Positions 47,071 to 59,690 of a stretch of DNA of 64,000 nt are shown one piece after another. Made by a program: the position numbers and the translations under genes. This DNA is from Conus ventricosus. Taxonomy: Eukaryota; Mollusca; Gastropoda; Neogastropoda; Conidae. The stretch spans positions 36,098,486-36,162,485 of the forward strand of contig CM031601.1 in assembly GCA_018398815.1 (NCBI GenBank). Reading direction: 5' to 3'. Numbering within the stretch: position 1 is the first letter of the stretch; each line of letters opens with the position of its first letter. The notes below the pieces were generated by a model. The model searched no databases and was not told the origin of the DNA. It worked only from the letters and a program-made list of their open reading frames with translations.

Positions 47071-47435
47071 TTAGAATGATCCTCATCATAATTTGGTGAC
47101 AAAACAAGATTATGTTTAATCTGCTGCCCCCAAACCACCAAAGACATAATGTGCCCAAAAGGTAAGTACAGTGATCTGTCCTCTTACCTTATACATGAAG
47201 CCATAGTTTGATCATGCTCCTAAATCCAATTTCCACAAATCAAACACACCACAGACACTGAACTATACATGTGAGCTTGTTTTGTTGTAAAGACTAATGA
47301 CTGCACAGTTAAGCAAGTATTGATGCTTTGCTCTGGATAAGCAGTAACAAACTTATGTCTCGGCACTCTTGTCGTGTGTTGGACTGGCTGCAGGTATATC
47401 TGCATACATACTAATGGTAGTGATCATGTTTCCGG
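47071..47435. other. Unassigned intronic sequence
   Basis: I see no feature between the minisatellite and the SINE. Confidence 0.5.
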
Positions 47436-47962
47436 GGGCCGGAATAGCTCAGTGGAAGAACGCCGGACTTGTAATCTTGGTGATCCAGGGGTAGCGGGTT
47501 CGAATCTCCGCCAGGCCGTTTCAGTACAGTGTGGATTTTTCACTCGGAGTTAACATTGGTTCTGACATCATTTCCCATACAGTCCTTCAAATGAGACTAT
47601 AAAATGAGGTTCTGTGTGTGAACGCATGCATAACATCTTACACACACGTAAAATCCCATCACCAGCTTTTGGAATAGAAGGCCCGTTTGGCCGTTGGTAT
47701 GGATGTCATGTTACACATAGCATGCACCCTGTGTGAGAAATGGAAAGAATGAAGGAAGTAAGGAAACTGAGTGAACGATACTGAACGATACCGACTGGAT
47801 GACACGGGAAACGACTGAATAAAGCGCCTCCGGCAGCTCTTCGGTTGGCACCACACAGGTTAGCAGCCCGTTATGTAAACGAGTGTCGATTGTAAAGCGC
47901 TTACAGCTTGGTCTCTAGCTGAGAATAGGCGCTATATAAGTATTCATAATAATAATAATAAT
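47436..47962 (+). mobile_element. tRNA-derived SINE, molluscan type
   Basis: The head resembles a tRNA-Thr(TGT): A box TAGCTCAGTGG (47445-47455), anticodon-like CTTGTAATC, and B box GGTTCGAATC (47497-47506), with an extra insert between the arms. A body of about 300 bp follows, and then the 3' part GTAAAGCGCTT...GGCGCTATATAAG with an (AAT)n tail. Such SINEs use internal pol III promoters and are mobilised by LINE proteins. It is unlikely to be a functional tRNA because of the insert and the tail. Confidence 0.85.
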
Positions 47963-48187
47963 GTTTAAAAAGGTGTAAAGTAATGATTACTACACAATAC
48001 AACAGAGATGAGTGAATTTTCAGACAATATACATATGACAGAAATCAACAGGGCACAAAACAGTACTCTTCGAATGAAGTTAGCATGCCGACTGCGATCT
48101 GCGGAGTACTGTTACATGGATTTTTTTTTTAATGTCTGTCGCTTGTAACATCTGAAAAAATCTTTATCAAAATTCTCTTGTCTTCAT

Positions 48188-48412
48188 GAGAAAAAATAAA
48201 TCACTATTTTTAATGGAACTTCATGGTTCCATATAAAATGTTTGCACCATACAATATTGCAATTCTTCTTCTACCACTTCTTCAATGGTATTCGTATCTG
48301 AAGTTCTCCCCCATCCCTCAACCTACTTTGGTTAATTTAACCTGTCAGGGTTTTTTCCCTTCTTTTTTGTGTGTGTGTGTGTTTGTGTTACCTGTGTTGC
48401 CTACTCCCTGGG
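48188..48412. repeat. ~225-bp segment shared with 56862-57080
   Basis: This intronic sequence (ATGGAACTTCATGGTTCCAT near its left end) closely matches 56862-57080. The match runs across the exon 2 splice donor into the last bases of the cramped-like exon (ctgtgttgcctactccctgg against ctgttttgcctacccctaaa). It is either a dispersed short repeat that contributes the exon edge, or a host segment copied into a Jockey element. Confidence 0.75.
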
Positions 48413-48737
48413 CCGGTGCGCTTGACTGTTTGTTCTGAGCAGCTTCCAAGGCTGCAGTAAAGCATCTTCCTTTGTTGGTCTGCTTGATCACACGGCCGCT
48501 GGAGGATACCCGTTCACATCCCTCTCCGGTAGACGTCGAAGCCCCCGTTCCATCTCTCCCGTCTTCACCGATGTAATCGTTGATGAAGGCTGTGCGGTTC
48601 CTTCTGTTTTCCTCTCACTCTTCGACAACAATGCCCTCTTATTGTCGGGCTGCATCGGCGTTCCGCTACTGCTGTCCTTCGCTGCAGCTGCATTGCTGTG
48701 TTGTTTATCTATTCCCTCATCCGATCCCGTAGCGATC
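48392..48737 (-). CDS. CRAMP1: Cramped-like (CRAMP1) protein, coding exon 2, with one apparent frameshift
   Basis: The acceptor is TTTTGGTAG and the donor is GTAACA. From exon 1 the frame gives RIATGSDEGIDKQHSNAAAA and continues to SVKTGEMERG. To reach exon 3 in phase, reading must move to the overlapping frame that ends ASTSTGEGCERVSSSG...QSSAPAQGVGNTG. The switch falls at a run of five G (minus strand, about 48542-48546), consistent with one missing base. The sequence is Ser/Ala-rich and probably disordered, like the N-terminus of cramped proteins. The frameshift is more likely a consensus error than a mutation. Confidence 0.75.
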
Positions 48738-49110
48738 CTACCAAAATGCATCAACAATATAAATCATATTAATGTCAGCTGTATTAACACAATAAAACCA
48801 TACTGCGACACTCAACAAAGAACAACAAGCTGTAAATAATTCTACTTCTCATTACCCGAAGTAAATTCAACATGGCTGCTTATGTTGGTACACAATCGCA
48901 ACGAATGCTTTTTTGCCTAAACCTAAACCACAGCACGGCTTCCACGAAACAAGCTGTAGTAGGATGCCAATTCTGTCTCTGTGTTATAATTTCAACTTAA
49001 TGCAAAGATTCAGCTTTCAAATCTGAGTCCAGCAGTTCGACCACAAACAAATCAACATGGCGGGCTGTTTGACCACGACGAACTTAGCACTGCAGAGAGC
49101 TCAATCTTAC
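48738..49110 (-). other. Intron 1 of cramped-like gene
   Basis: This 373-bp intron has GT...AG ends and phase 2. No other feature is seen. Confidence 0.7.
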
Positions 49111-49178
49111 CTGCTCTTTTCTCTTTCTTTTCCATCTTGTTCATCCAAAGACAGCTTTCTGCGTTTAGGCTGAGGCAT
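49111..49178 (-). CDS. CRAMP1: Cramped-like (CRAMP1) protein, first coding exon
   Basis: The ATG at 49178 begins MPQPKRRKLSLDEQDGKERE, with a basic PKRRKLS motif resembling a nuclear localisation signal. The donor AGCAG|GTAAGA leaves in phase 2, which fits exon 2 exactly (AG + G gives Arg). A longer overlapping frame from 49321 runs out of phase with exon 2 and is not preferred. The 5' untranslated region and promoter should lie just above 49178; no TATA box is obvious. Confidence 0.7.
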
Positions 49179-50767
49179 GCGTTAATTCTTCTTGTCAATT
49201 CGACAGCATTAGTTTCATACAATCCGTTAAAATTTACTCCAACATGAGCACAGTTTGCTGATGTCAAACCAAATAACTTGGTGAATATTGGGGGCGATGT
49301 GAAATTTCCTAGCCGCACCAAACGATAAATGTGTATTTAAACAAATCACCATTTATCTGCATTAGCCTGAATGGCACTGGCACAAAAAATCGTATGTAAT
49401 TTAATAAATAAGCAGACGATAAAACAAAACGTTTTATGTCTGTTATGATTTCGATGTTTCTTTGTTCCTTTATGAGCTGATTCAAGACCATCCCTGGTCA
49501 TCGGGCTACCTGAAACAAGTTCTGAGCACACCAACAACAAAGAATGTATTTAATTTGTTTTTACAGCAAATATTGATTACATTCTTTTCAGGTAAGAGTT
49601 GAAAATCTTTAAGAACTCCCAGGAAATGTAATACATGTGATGCCAAACAACCAATAAGCCTAAAATATGAACTATGATCAACACGTAAAACAGATATCCT
49701 TTTAAGAATCAACCTCCCCCTTTTCATGTATCATGAAATAATATTAAATCTATCTGAAAAGTATAAAACTGCAGATGAAGGGAATCCTTGATGTAAATGT
49801 TATTGACAACGCTTTATTATTTTTTTTTTAAGGGTGTGTGTGTGTGTGGGGGGGGGGGGGGTGGGGTGCTGACCATAACTTAGTGCTACATGCCATGCTG
49901 TGCGGTCATAATTGATCACTATGCGCACAGCCATGACATTTGTTATGAATTTAAAACTGACTGTATGCAACTGAAACGTTTAATTCATTAGCCTGGCACA
50001 CTCTACTCGAGTGTACCATGAGAGAAAAAGAGAGAGAGACAGATCCGAACGTGTGGTAAAATAAAACCAAGCGAAACTTCTTTCTAAACGTAATCAAATT
50101 GACAACTTTTTTTCGAAGAAAATTAATCTCGTCGTGGAATCTACCATTAAATTTGTCTGATCGATTTCTTTACTTATGCATGTAGATTAAGAGTTAAACA
50201 TAATGCCAGAAAGAAGAACACGACCCTCTAGCTTGAGCGTCTTTTCATTGGGAGGCGGAGTAAACAAGTGGGTGATGGCGGGAACCAAACAGGGAATCCC
50301 GGAATCCCGTATTTTCATTGGCCGGATGATATCGTGCCGAAAAACCCTTGCGTCAATCAGAAAAACACCTTTACGAGTGATCATTTGAAATTTGTTTTTG
50401 TTAGTTTAAACATGTAGTAATGCTAAGACCTCGGTCCAACAGCTGTGCTTTGTTCATAATGATCGAAAGAAATGACTGTAACAAACGATCAAATCTGCTG
50501 CCGAATGAAAATATGGAATTAAGATTTGTGAATATTTGATTGGTTGAAATAATCCAGATTGCCTTAAACACTCGTTGAAAATTGAATACAATGCTAATAT
50601 CAATGATATTCTTTGATAAATAATTCGTAGTTTTGAAGAATATTTCTTGTTTTATCTCGGGGCCATTTTCCTCTAAATGACCTAACAAAATTTGCATACA
50701 GACTTATGACATCATCAACTTATCTTTAGTGGCGTACAAAAACTGCTGCCCGGATTACAGAGTCAAA
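49179..50767. other. AT-rich intergenic sequence, putative promoter side
   Basis: This interval lies upstream of the cramped-like start. It includes TG plus G14 at 49833-49866 and otherwise no recognised feature. Confidence 0.5.
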
Positions 50768-50823
50768 ATGACAACAACATCGACGTTCAGTGGTATCAGT
50801 GATGAGTCCAAGACATCATCAAG
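50768..50823 (+). CDS. Candidate first exon of a divergent gene (weak)
   Basis: An ATG starts MTTTSTFSGISDESKTSS, and the frame reaches a consensus-like donor AAG|GTAATA after 56 bp. It lies on the opposite strand about 1.6 kb from the cramped-like start, an arrangement seen with bidirectional promoters. No second exon was identified, and an ATG plus GT of this length can arise by chance. Confidence 0.2.
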
Positions 50824-51253
50824 GTAATAAATGCTCGCGAGTGCAGCAGTGTCAGAAATGAACTATTGTATTGCGTAGCACAGCAGATCGTGTATTTGCT
50901 CCGACAGACTGTATAGGCCCTATTTGCTCGCTCTACTCGTTCATCAATCATGTCACTTAATCTGCATTGTGTTCCAGAAATCGCGAACAGCAACAGCTAT
51001 TTTGACAACTTGCGTGTGTTTTTGAAAATACTGTTGGTAGCGGCAAGATGTTTACCCTACTCATCTCGATTTGTGCCGTCAGATGCGATTTACTGGGCAT
51101 TTAAGGTCACATGAATAATTTTGTAACATTGAATTAAAACGATACCATTGAACTGGTAGATTTAAGTGATGATCTTGACAATAATTAGTGAAACAGAAAT
51201 CATAGCTTTGCATGGGTTGATCAGTGTGTAGCTCTCAAAGCTAACCAGACAGG

Positions 51254-51448
51254 GGTTAAATCCTATTTTAGCGGCGCAAAACATTTGAGTGGTTAAATCC
51301 TATTTTAGGGTTAGGAGGGTCAGGGTTGGTACATTTGAGTGGTTAAAATACTTAAATCCTATTTTAGGGTTAGGGTTAGGAGGGTCAGGGTTAGGGTTAT
51401 CGCGCATCAGGGCTCAAATGTTTTGTGCCGCTAAAACAGGATTTAACC
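51254..51448. mobile_element. 195-bp MITE with 8-bp target duplication and TTAGGG-like core
   Basis: The ends GGTTAAATCCTATTTTAGCG and its inverse (about 37 bp, few mismatches) are flanked on both sides by cagacagg (51246-51253 and 51449-51456). An 8-bp duplication fits hAT- or P-type transposition. The interior holds two copies of TATTTTAGGGTTAGG with AGGGTCAGGGTT, thus (TTAGGG)-like telomere-type repeats. No coding capacity. Confidence 0.9.
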
Positions 51449-51459
51449 CAGACAGGTCT

Positions 51460-51940
51460 TGTTCGAGGACTTGTAACGAGCAAATAGTAAATACTCACAA
51501 AATTGAGGCTTTCTTTCCTCTTCTTGTGTGTATGCTCCGCCCCAGTTTAGACTGTTTGGCAATAATTTGTGTCACAAACGAATTGCAACTGGACCGTGAA
51601 AACGAGGAAGGTGGAGAAAAAGAAAGTAAAGGGTACATTTTGGACGTTTTTGTTTTTTCGTTGTTGTTGTTTGTTTTTTTCAGCTAACAGTGTGACTGGG
51701 AGAAACAATTTAAGCATGTAGCTCAAGATGCAAGAATTGAATGGAGTGCAGGTTCCAACATACCTTCTTCTTCTTCCTAAAATACTAGTTCACTCAAAAA
51801 CGAGTAGGTCACCAGCACGCATGTTAAAAAGTAAAATAAAATAACATAAAATGGTGCGACTCAGTCTGTTGGCCCCTGGAGCAAATTTGGCAACAAGGGG
51901 TCGCACTCGATATTCAAGAAGTTAAAAGCAATGGCCAAAT
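51460..51940. other. Unassigned sequence
   Basis: A short plus frame (ending 51687) has no recognisable domain. Nothing else is seen. Confidence 0.4.
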
Positions 51941-52975
51941 TCAAGCCCAGGTAACCATAAAATATCTGGGGAAGTTAAAATGGAAAATTGTCAATATGCA
52001 TCTCAAAACTCGTATCAATTTGTTCTTTAAATGAGACTGCATTTGTGGCAATCTTGATGGCACCGGCAGTGAGTTCCACAGCCGTACAGAACTAGGATAA
52101 AATGAATGTAAGTGGCTGTCAATATTTGATGCAGGTATGGTATAACATTGACCGCCACTTCTGGTGCTACTTTTATTCAATACTAGTTGTTCCATTGGAA
52201 TATCAATTAGTTTAGCTGTGCCTTTGAAGAAGATGTTAAGTTTGATAAAAGCTATTCTCTCTTCTAAGGGTTTCCATTCTAATTTCCTCATGTTCTTCCT
52301 AGTATTCCCCTTTCCTCTGATGTGGTTCCCTGTTACGAACCGTGCTGCTCTCTTCTGAATCTTTTCGAGGTTATCAATGTCCTTTAGATGGTAAGGATCC
52401 CAGACTGAGCAACCATATTCCAGTACTGGTCTAACCAGTGTTCTGTAGCAGTCGTCTTTAACCTTTTGGGGGCAGTCATTGATATTCCTGTATAAGAAAG
52501 CTAAGATGTTATTTGCTTTCTTACATACTAAATTGTAATGTTCTTTCCATTTGAGACGACTATCTATAATCACACCTGAATATTTTGCAGCATTGGTTTC
52601 TTTAAGAATAGTATTATGAATAGAATATTCTGATCTAGTTGGTGAGCGTATATATATACGCAACACTTGGCACTTTTGGGGATGAAATTCCATTTTCCAA
52701 GTTCCTTCCCACTCTTGTAAAGCGTTTAGATCTTCTTGTAGAATGCGTGTATCATTCTTGCTTCTGATTGTTCTATACTAAGCTGTCATCTGCAAAAAGC
52801 ATTATAAATAGTAGTTCCAGGAGAGAGATTTCTACTTATGTCATTTATATAAATTAATAAAAACAAGGGCCCCAGAACAGTTCCTGTGGTACACTGACAA
52901 ACTGGTTACAATGGGATGACGACCCTTCTCAACAACTTCTGCGTTTCCAACGAGGAATGACTGCATTGAAACGCA
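51941..52975 (-). pseudogene. CR1-like non-LTR reverse transcriptase, C-terminal fragment
   Basis: An intact 250-codon minus frame (52693 down to 51941) reads WNFIPKSAK-type sequence upstream, then MEFHPQKCQVLRIYIRSPTR, KYSGVIIDSRLKWKEHYN, RTLVRPVLEYGCSVWDPY and IQKRAARFVTGNH, ending near FYPSSVRLWNSLP. This is the thumb and C-terminal region of CR1/L2-group reverse transcriptases. Upstream frames add VPVVH and GPLVFINLY-like residues of the palm. The FADD box near 52780 is disrupted. The copy is 5'-truncated near 52975, where low-quality sequence starts. Confidence 0.75.
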
Positions 52976-53147
52976 TACTATTACGAGAAAGGGGGAAGAA
53001 AGGCAAAAATTGGCCAATTTTCCCAGGAAAGGTAAACCCCTTAAAATTTTCTGGGGAAAAGGGTTTTTTTTAAAAAAATTTTTCCAAAAAATTATTGGCC
53101 AAAAAATTTTTTCCCCCTTTTTTCCAAAAAATTTTCCCTTTTTTTTT

Positions 53148-55200
<2,053 letters not shown>

Positions 55201-56861
55201 AAATTTTTCACTACCCATAAAACCCCGTCTAGCGTTGCCCCCAATGACTTGTGTCAGAACCAAAGAACAGTCCTCACCCAGTTTGGGAGGGGACCCACGC
55301 CCGTAAAAACTCTCATAACCTCAATTTGCAGGCCCCTAAAGCAAAGTGTTTTTTCCCCGCGGAATTTAAAAGGCGGATTGGCCCCTTTTCGAGCCCCTCA
55401 CGACACATACAAAAAACCCCAATAATCAGGCGATGGACCAAACAAGTGGTTCAAGACTTCAAAAGGCCGTCTTGAAAGCTGTACAGAATCCCCCCCAAAA
55501 GGACACGAAAAAATTTACAAGCCCTTGGAAGGGAACTTCGAAATCTGGAATGCTGTTACGGAACCCGGGGGCCGAGCAAAAAAGCACCCATCGTGGGAAA
55601 ACTAGCGCGAGAAGTAATGAAATACAAGTGCCCTGGCCCAAGCGAAAGGAAAGCTGGCGGGGAAAATGAAAGCCTGTCCGAAAAGGTGGCGCAAAGTTTG
55701 GGAAAAAGGCTGAACCTCAGAACGAAAAAACAAATCAGTCCACAAAAAAATACAAGAAAGGGAAAATTCCCTTTGGGAAAAGAAAGCGCAGCCCTTTCTG
55801 ATCTTTTAAAAACCTCAGAAATCGGGAAAGTCCCCCCCGAACTAGGCGCAGTGCACGGGGCCCCAAGGTGAATTAGGAAAAAGACCCCCAAGGGAAGTTG
55901 CCCAAAGCTTTCAAGGGAAAAAAGGCGGGGAGCGTTGCAGACCCTCCCTGAAGAAGTCCTGGCCCAGATGGAATCACAATAAATGTTCTGCATCTTGGGA
56001 TAAAGGCAAGGCAGTCCTTTAACTTTTTTTTTAACTCCAGCGGAAAGACATGTGTTGGGGGGGGAAAAGCAAACATGATCCCCATTCCCAAAAAAAGGAA
56101 AAGGAAAAAGGAAAAGTCAAGGTCACGCTACAGACCCATCAGCCTTACCTGCTTGGAAAGCGATGGAGGGATTGTCAACCGGGTTTGTCTGGCCCCTTGG
56201 GAGCATCAGCTGCGGGCCCTGACGGGGGGTTTTTTTCCGCCAACACGATCAACAGAAGCCCGTCTTTTCATACGAAAAAGCTTGAGGACGCCTTCCCAAA
56301 GAAAGAAAACACGCTTCTGTCGGGTTGAAAAGGAGAAGGCGTTGACAAATTTGGGGAAGGCGGCTCGGGCTTAATAGGGCGATGTGGGGGTTTTGGGGAG
56401 GTGTACACTTGGATCAGCATACCTACCAACCGCCAACCGAGAAAAGATTCGGGCAAAAGGCAAGAAGAAGGTGCGAACGGGGAACCACAAGGAGGGTCCT
56501 TTCCCCAACGCTGTTCCTCATTTTTTAAGATGACAGTCAGAGATTCCCAAGAGGAGGATCTCCGCAGATGCCCTGGTGTATGGTGTTGAAGGTAACCACT
56601 ACAGCAAAGTCGCCTCCAAACTGCGCTCAATAAGATCAGTGACGGACAAGGAAGGCTTGTCTCTGTAACTCCAGCAAAAAAACTACAAGTTTTTCACCCT
56701 ACCGCAAAAGCGGGCAAAGTGATCTGAAACAACCAAAGGCTTGCAGAGGAACCCCCCCCTCCCTACCTGGGAGTGCCTTTGACCGCAGGCTTTTGGGAAA
56801 AACAACAGATCCCCAGTCGTAGCGGGCCAAAGTGAGACTGGAAATCATGGGGAACTTGCAG

Positions 56862-57080
56862 GCAAAAATAAAATCACTATTTTTAATGGAACTTCAATGG
56901 TTCCATATAAAAGTTTGCCCAAACAATTTGCTTTTCTTCTTTAAAAACCCCTTCTTCAATGGTTTTCATATTAAATTTTTCTCCCCCCCCCTTTTGGTTT
57001 AATTTAACCTGTCGGGGTTTTTTTTCCTTCTTTTTTGGGTGTGTGTTTTTGTATTTCCCTGTTTTGCCTACCCCTAAAGA
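56862..57080. repeat. ~215-bp segment inserted in the Jockey element, matching 48188-48412
   Basis: It starts near aaaataaaatcactattttt and ends near tttgcctacccc. It interrupts the reverse-transcriptase thumb between LEIMGNLQ and the following YxGAVRP-like region. No clear target duplication is visible. Its partner spans the donor edge of exon 2 of the cramped-like gene. Confidence 0.75.
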
Positions 57081-57849
57081 GTTTCCCGGGGAGCCGACCG
57101 TATTTGGGTTCGGGCTCCATGGCATCAGCTGCAAGTTCCCCTTGACCATTCAACAAGATACAGAACCAGTAGCTGTCATAAGGGGGCCATAAATCCCCCC
57201 CTTTAAAGAGGAGGAGCCCACTGGGTGCTATTGGGGGACGAAGGGACACAGAGATCCTCATAGGCAGCAAATTCAAAAGCCTTGAAAACCAATGAACGAC
57301 GAATGAGCAGCCCCACCAAGCCCCGGGAAAAAAGAGCTGCTTATCCCCACGGCGTTGAAAGCAAACCCCATTTTAAAGGGAACCGAAGCAACCCCTATGC
57401 AAAAAAGTCCCCCCCCCCGTTTGGAAGAGGCAGATGTTCCCCAACATTGCACCCAGCTTCCCGGATTGGGAAGGGGGGAAACGTCAGCCCCCAAAAAGGT
57501 AACCCCTGGCCGGAGTACATCTGAACCAGTCCCCCCCGGAAAAGACTGGACCCATGTCTTAAAAAGGGGGCTCCCCCAAAAAAGAAACGGGGATGGTGGA
57601 GCGGGAATCTTCTCCGATACAAAGACGGGATGAAGAAATGCCCCCCAAAAGGGAAAAATACCCCAAAAATTTCCGAGCGAGCAAAAAGCTCTTGTGAGGT
57701 AGCCATAACAGCTCGCAGAACCCCAAAAGAACAACGGGCAGGTGGTGGTTTTCTCAGATGCTTCTCCGTCCCCAAAACCCCAAAGAATCCCGCTGCGAAC
57801 AAAAACCTCTTTTCGCCTTGTTCCCCTGGTGCCAGAGTGGGGGAAAGTG

Positions 57850-57904
57850 TAAGATAAGAAATTTTTGCTTATAGCCCACCGACCGCAAAGGGCCACTCAG
57901 GGTT
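57850..57904 (-). mobile_element. 55-bp extreme 5'-truncated Jockey/I-group insertion inside the Jockey element
   Basis: The sequence taagataagaaatttttgct followed by tatagcccaccgaccgc is the 3' end of the tandem family. It is flanked by gagtgggggaaagtg (57835-57849) and gagtgggaaagggtg (57905-57919), an approximate 15-bp target duplication blurred by sequence errors. It shows the family inserting into another retrotransposon. Confidence 0.75.
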
Positions 57905-58390
57905 GAGTGGGAAAGGGTGAAAATGGGTCCCACACTGTGGAATCGAGGCAACGAAAAAGGGAAATTCGGCAAAACGTTTGCACGAAGGGCGGGCCCCAAA
58001 ACCCCTGGTGCTATGTGAAATCAAGAAAACTCAAGGCCGCAAGGAGTAAATGGCCCCTCCCCCCCCAAACAAAAACCCCGAAGACAAGTCCCTTTTTGCT
58101 GGGAGAGGGGAAGGGTAAAAGTTTCGCCTTGAGGACTGGGACCAATCCCCTGCCCCCCAAATGCACAAAAAATTGGCTTTTGGACGGTGGAGATGCCTTG
58201 TGGTGAGGGATAATGAAACAGACCCTCCTTCAGACTGTATGACGCAGAACCCCCAGAAGGAATAGGGCCCAACCCGACGCATGGAAGCCAATTTGACGGC
58301 CCCCGGAGGACTGTGGTGGAGGGCAGCCCCCCGAGGACAGGGCTGTCTCAAAGGGGAAGCAAACGAGGAAGAAGAAAAAATTTTTCACTA

Positions 58391-59690
58391 TTTTTGCCTT
58401 GATTAAAAACTCATGGCTAAGTTTTATGGAAACAAACTCCCCCATCTCTTTTTCAAGTCTGTCCTTTTATAAAAAATCCCCCTTAGAAATTCATGTGGAT
58501 GTTCCGTTTTAGCCAAGTTTCTGTTCCATTACAACTCGATGTTTTTTTCATGACTAAAAAAATGAGTTTTTCCTTTTTCTTATAAAATTGAAAGTTTCGA
58601 TATGCATTTAAGTTTTTTTTTTTCTTGAATATTTGGAGTTCAGTTGCACTTTATGATTTGGATTTTTTCGTTTTAGAAACAGGGGGGGGATGCAAACTTG
58701 GGCAAAAATTTTAAAATTTTTTTTTGGGGATCGCTGGGGGTGGGTCAAAAAAGGTTTTTCTGAGCTCTCTTAATAGAAAACTTCAAAGTCTCGAATAAAG
58801 TTTGGAAGCCGCAGGTAAAAAACGTCCGATATATCCCATTGCAAAGTTATAAACTGAATTTAAAAACAATTTAGTGGTACCAATATTGCAGCGTCAAAAG
58901 GAAAATGCTTTTTGTTTCATGTGCCTCAAATTTCAAAAACCACATGGATATTTTTCTTTGGTGGCGGCCGGATTTAGCAGTGTCTCCCCACGGGTAAGGG
59001 TTAAAAGCCCTGATTTAACTCTGTATGTAACTCTTTTTTTCAAAAAATTCCTTTTCCCCCCTGTTATTTTGATGTTAATTGAAATAGGGGGTTCAAAATT
59101 GGGCCCGTAACGGGAGAACAGTGGGTTAGGTTTACCAAAATTTTAAATGCAAAAAAAGGAATAAAGGGCTAAACTAAAAAATTCAAAATAAATGGTGCTG
59201 GGTATTTTGTTCCCGTCCGTGGAAAACAGCAAGGGAAAAATGAAAACTTTTAAAAGCCGAGGACAACACCCGGGAGCCATCTTTTAAAGAAGTAAGAAAG
59301 ACTGCCTTCCTGAAGGTTTTAAAACACAATTTGTTTTTAAAAAAAAAAAAATTTAGGGTTAAACACCAACAGAACGTGCTGTTATTAAAATTACAGTTAC
59401 TCGTATGATAAAAGTTAAGGCGTAAAAGATTAAAAATGAATTTAAAAGGGGCCTTTTTCCAAAAACCGGCAGCCTCCTGTGGACTCCTTCCAATTTATGA
59501 AGGAAATTTTTTGGTTGTTAATGTAGAGAACAATATTTGTTTTTGTTGTGTCATTTAAGTCGGTCTCCTGTTTTGGTTATTGCCCTGGAGGGTTTACGAA
59601 TTTTTTAATTTACGCTGGATGCTGAGGGGGTTAAAATCATTATTAAAAACAGTGTTGCTTTTTGACAAAAAATCCCAAATTGGAAGATTG
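58391..59690. other. AT-rich low-quality sequence
   Basis: No coding or repeat signature is recognised. Homopolymer stretching is frequent. Confidence 0.5.

Larger units (their letters stand above)
55201..58390 (+). mobile_element. Jockey retrotransposon, plus strand, low-quality sequence, with nested insertions
   Basis: Readable blocks in order are a linker (55430-55900), SPGPDGIT (about 55960), ANMIPIPKKRKRKKE and RYRPISLTCL (56070-56150), a QRKK block, MYTWIS (56401), NQRLAEEP with YLGV (about 56735-56775) and LEIMGNLQ (56840). After the 56862-57080 insertion come the thumb and SSPTKPREKR (about 57307), then an RNase H with DWTHV and GDGGAGIF (57550-57610). A C-terminal part with FALRTG (58125) follows. 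Nearly every block is shifted in frame. It is a Jockey-group element distinct from the minus-strand tandem family. Confidence 0.7.

Noticed and set aside
47436..47520. tRNA-Thr gene
   Set aside because: Extra bases between the anticodon and T arms, plus a long body with a SINE 3' end and (AAT)n tail, show it is the head of a SINE.
49052..49321. 89-codon minus frame starting at 49321 as the first cramped-like exon
   Set aside because: Its frame passes the donor at 49110 out of phase with exon 2; the shorter frame from 49178 fits exactly.
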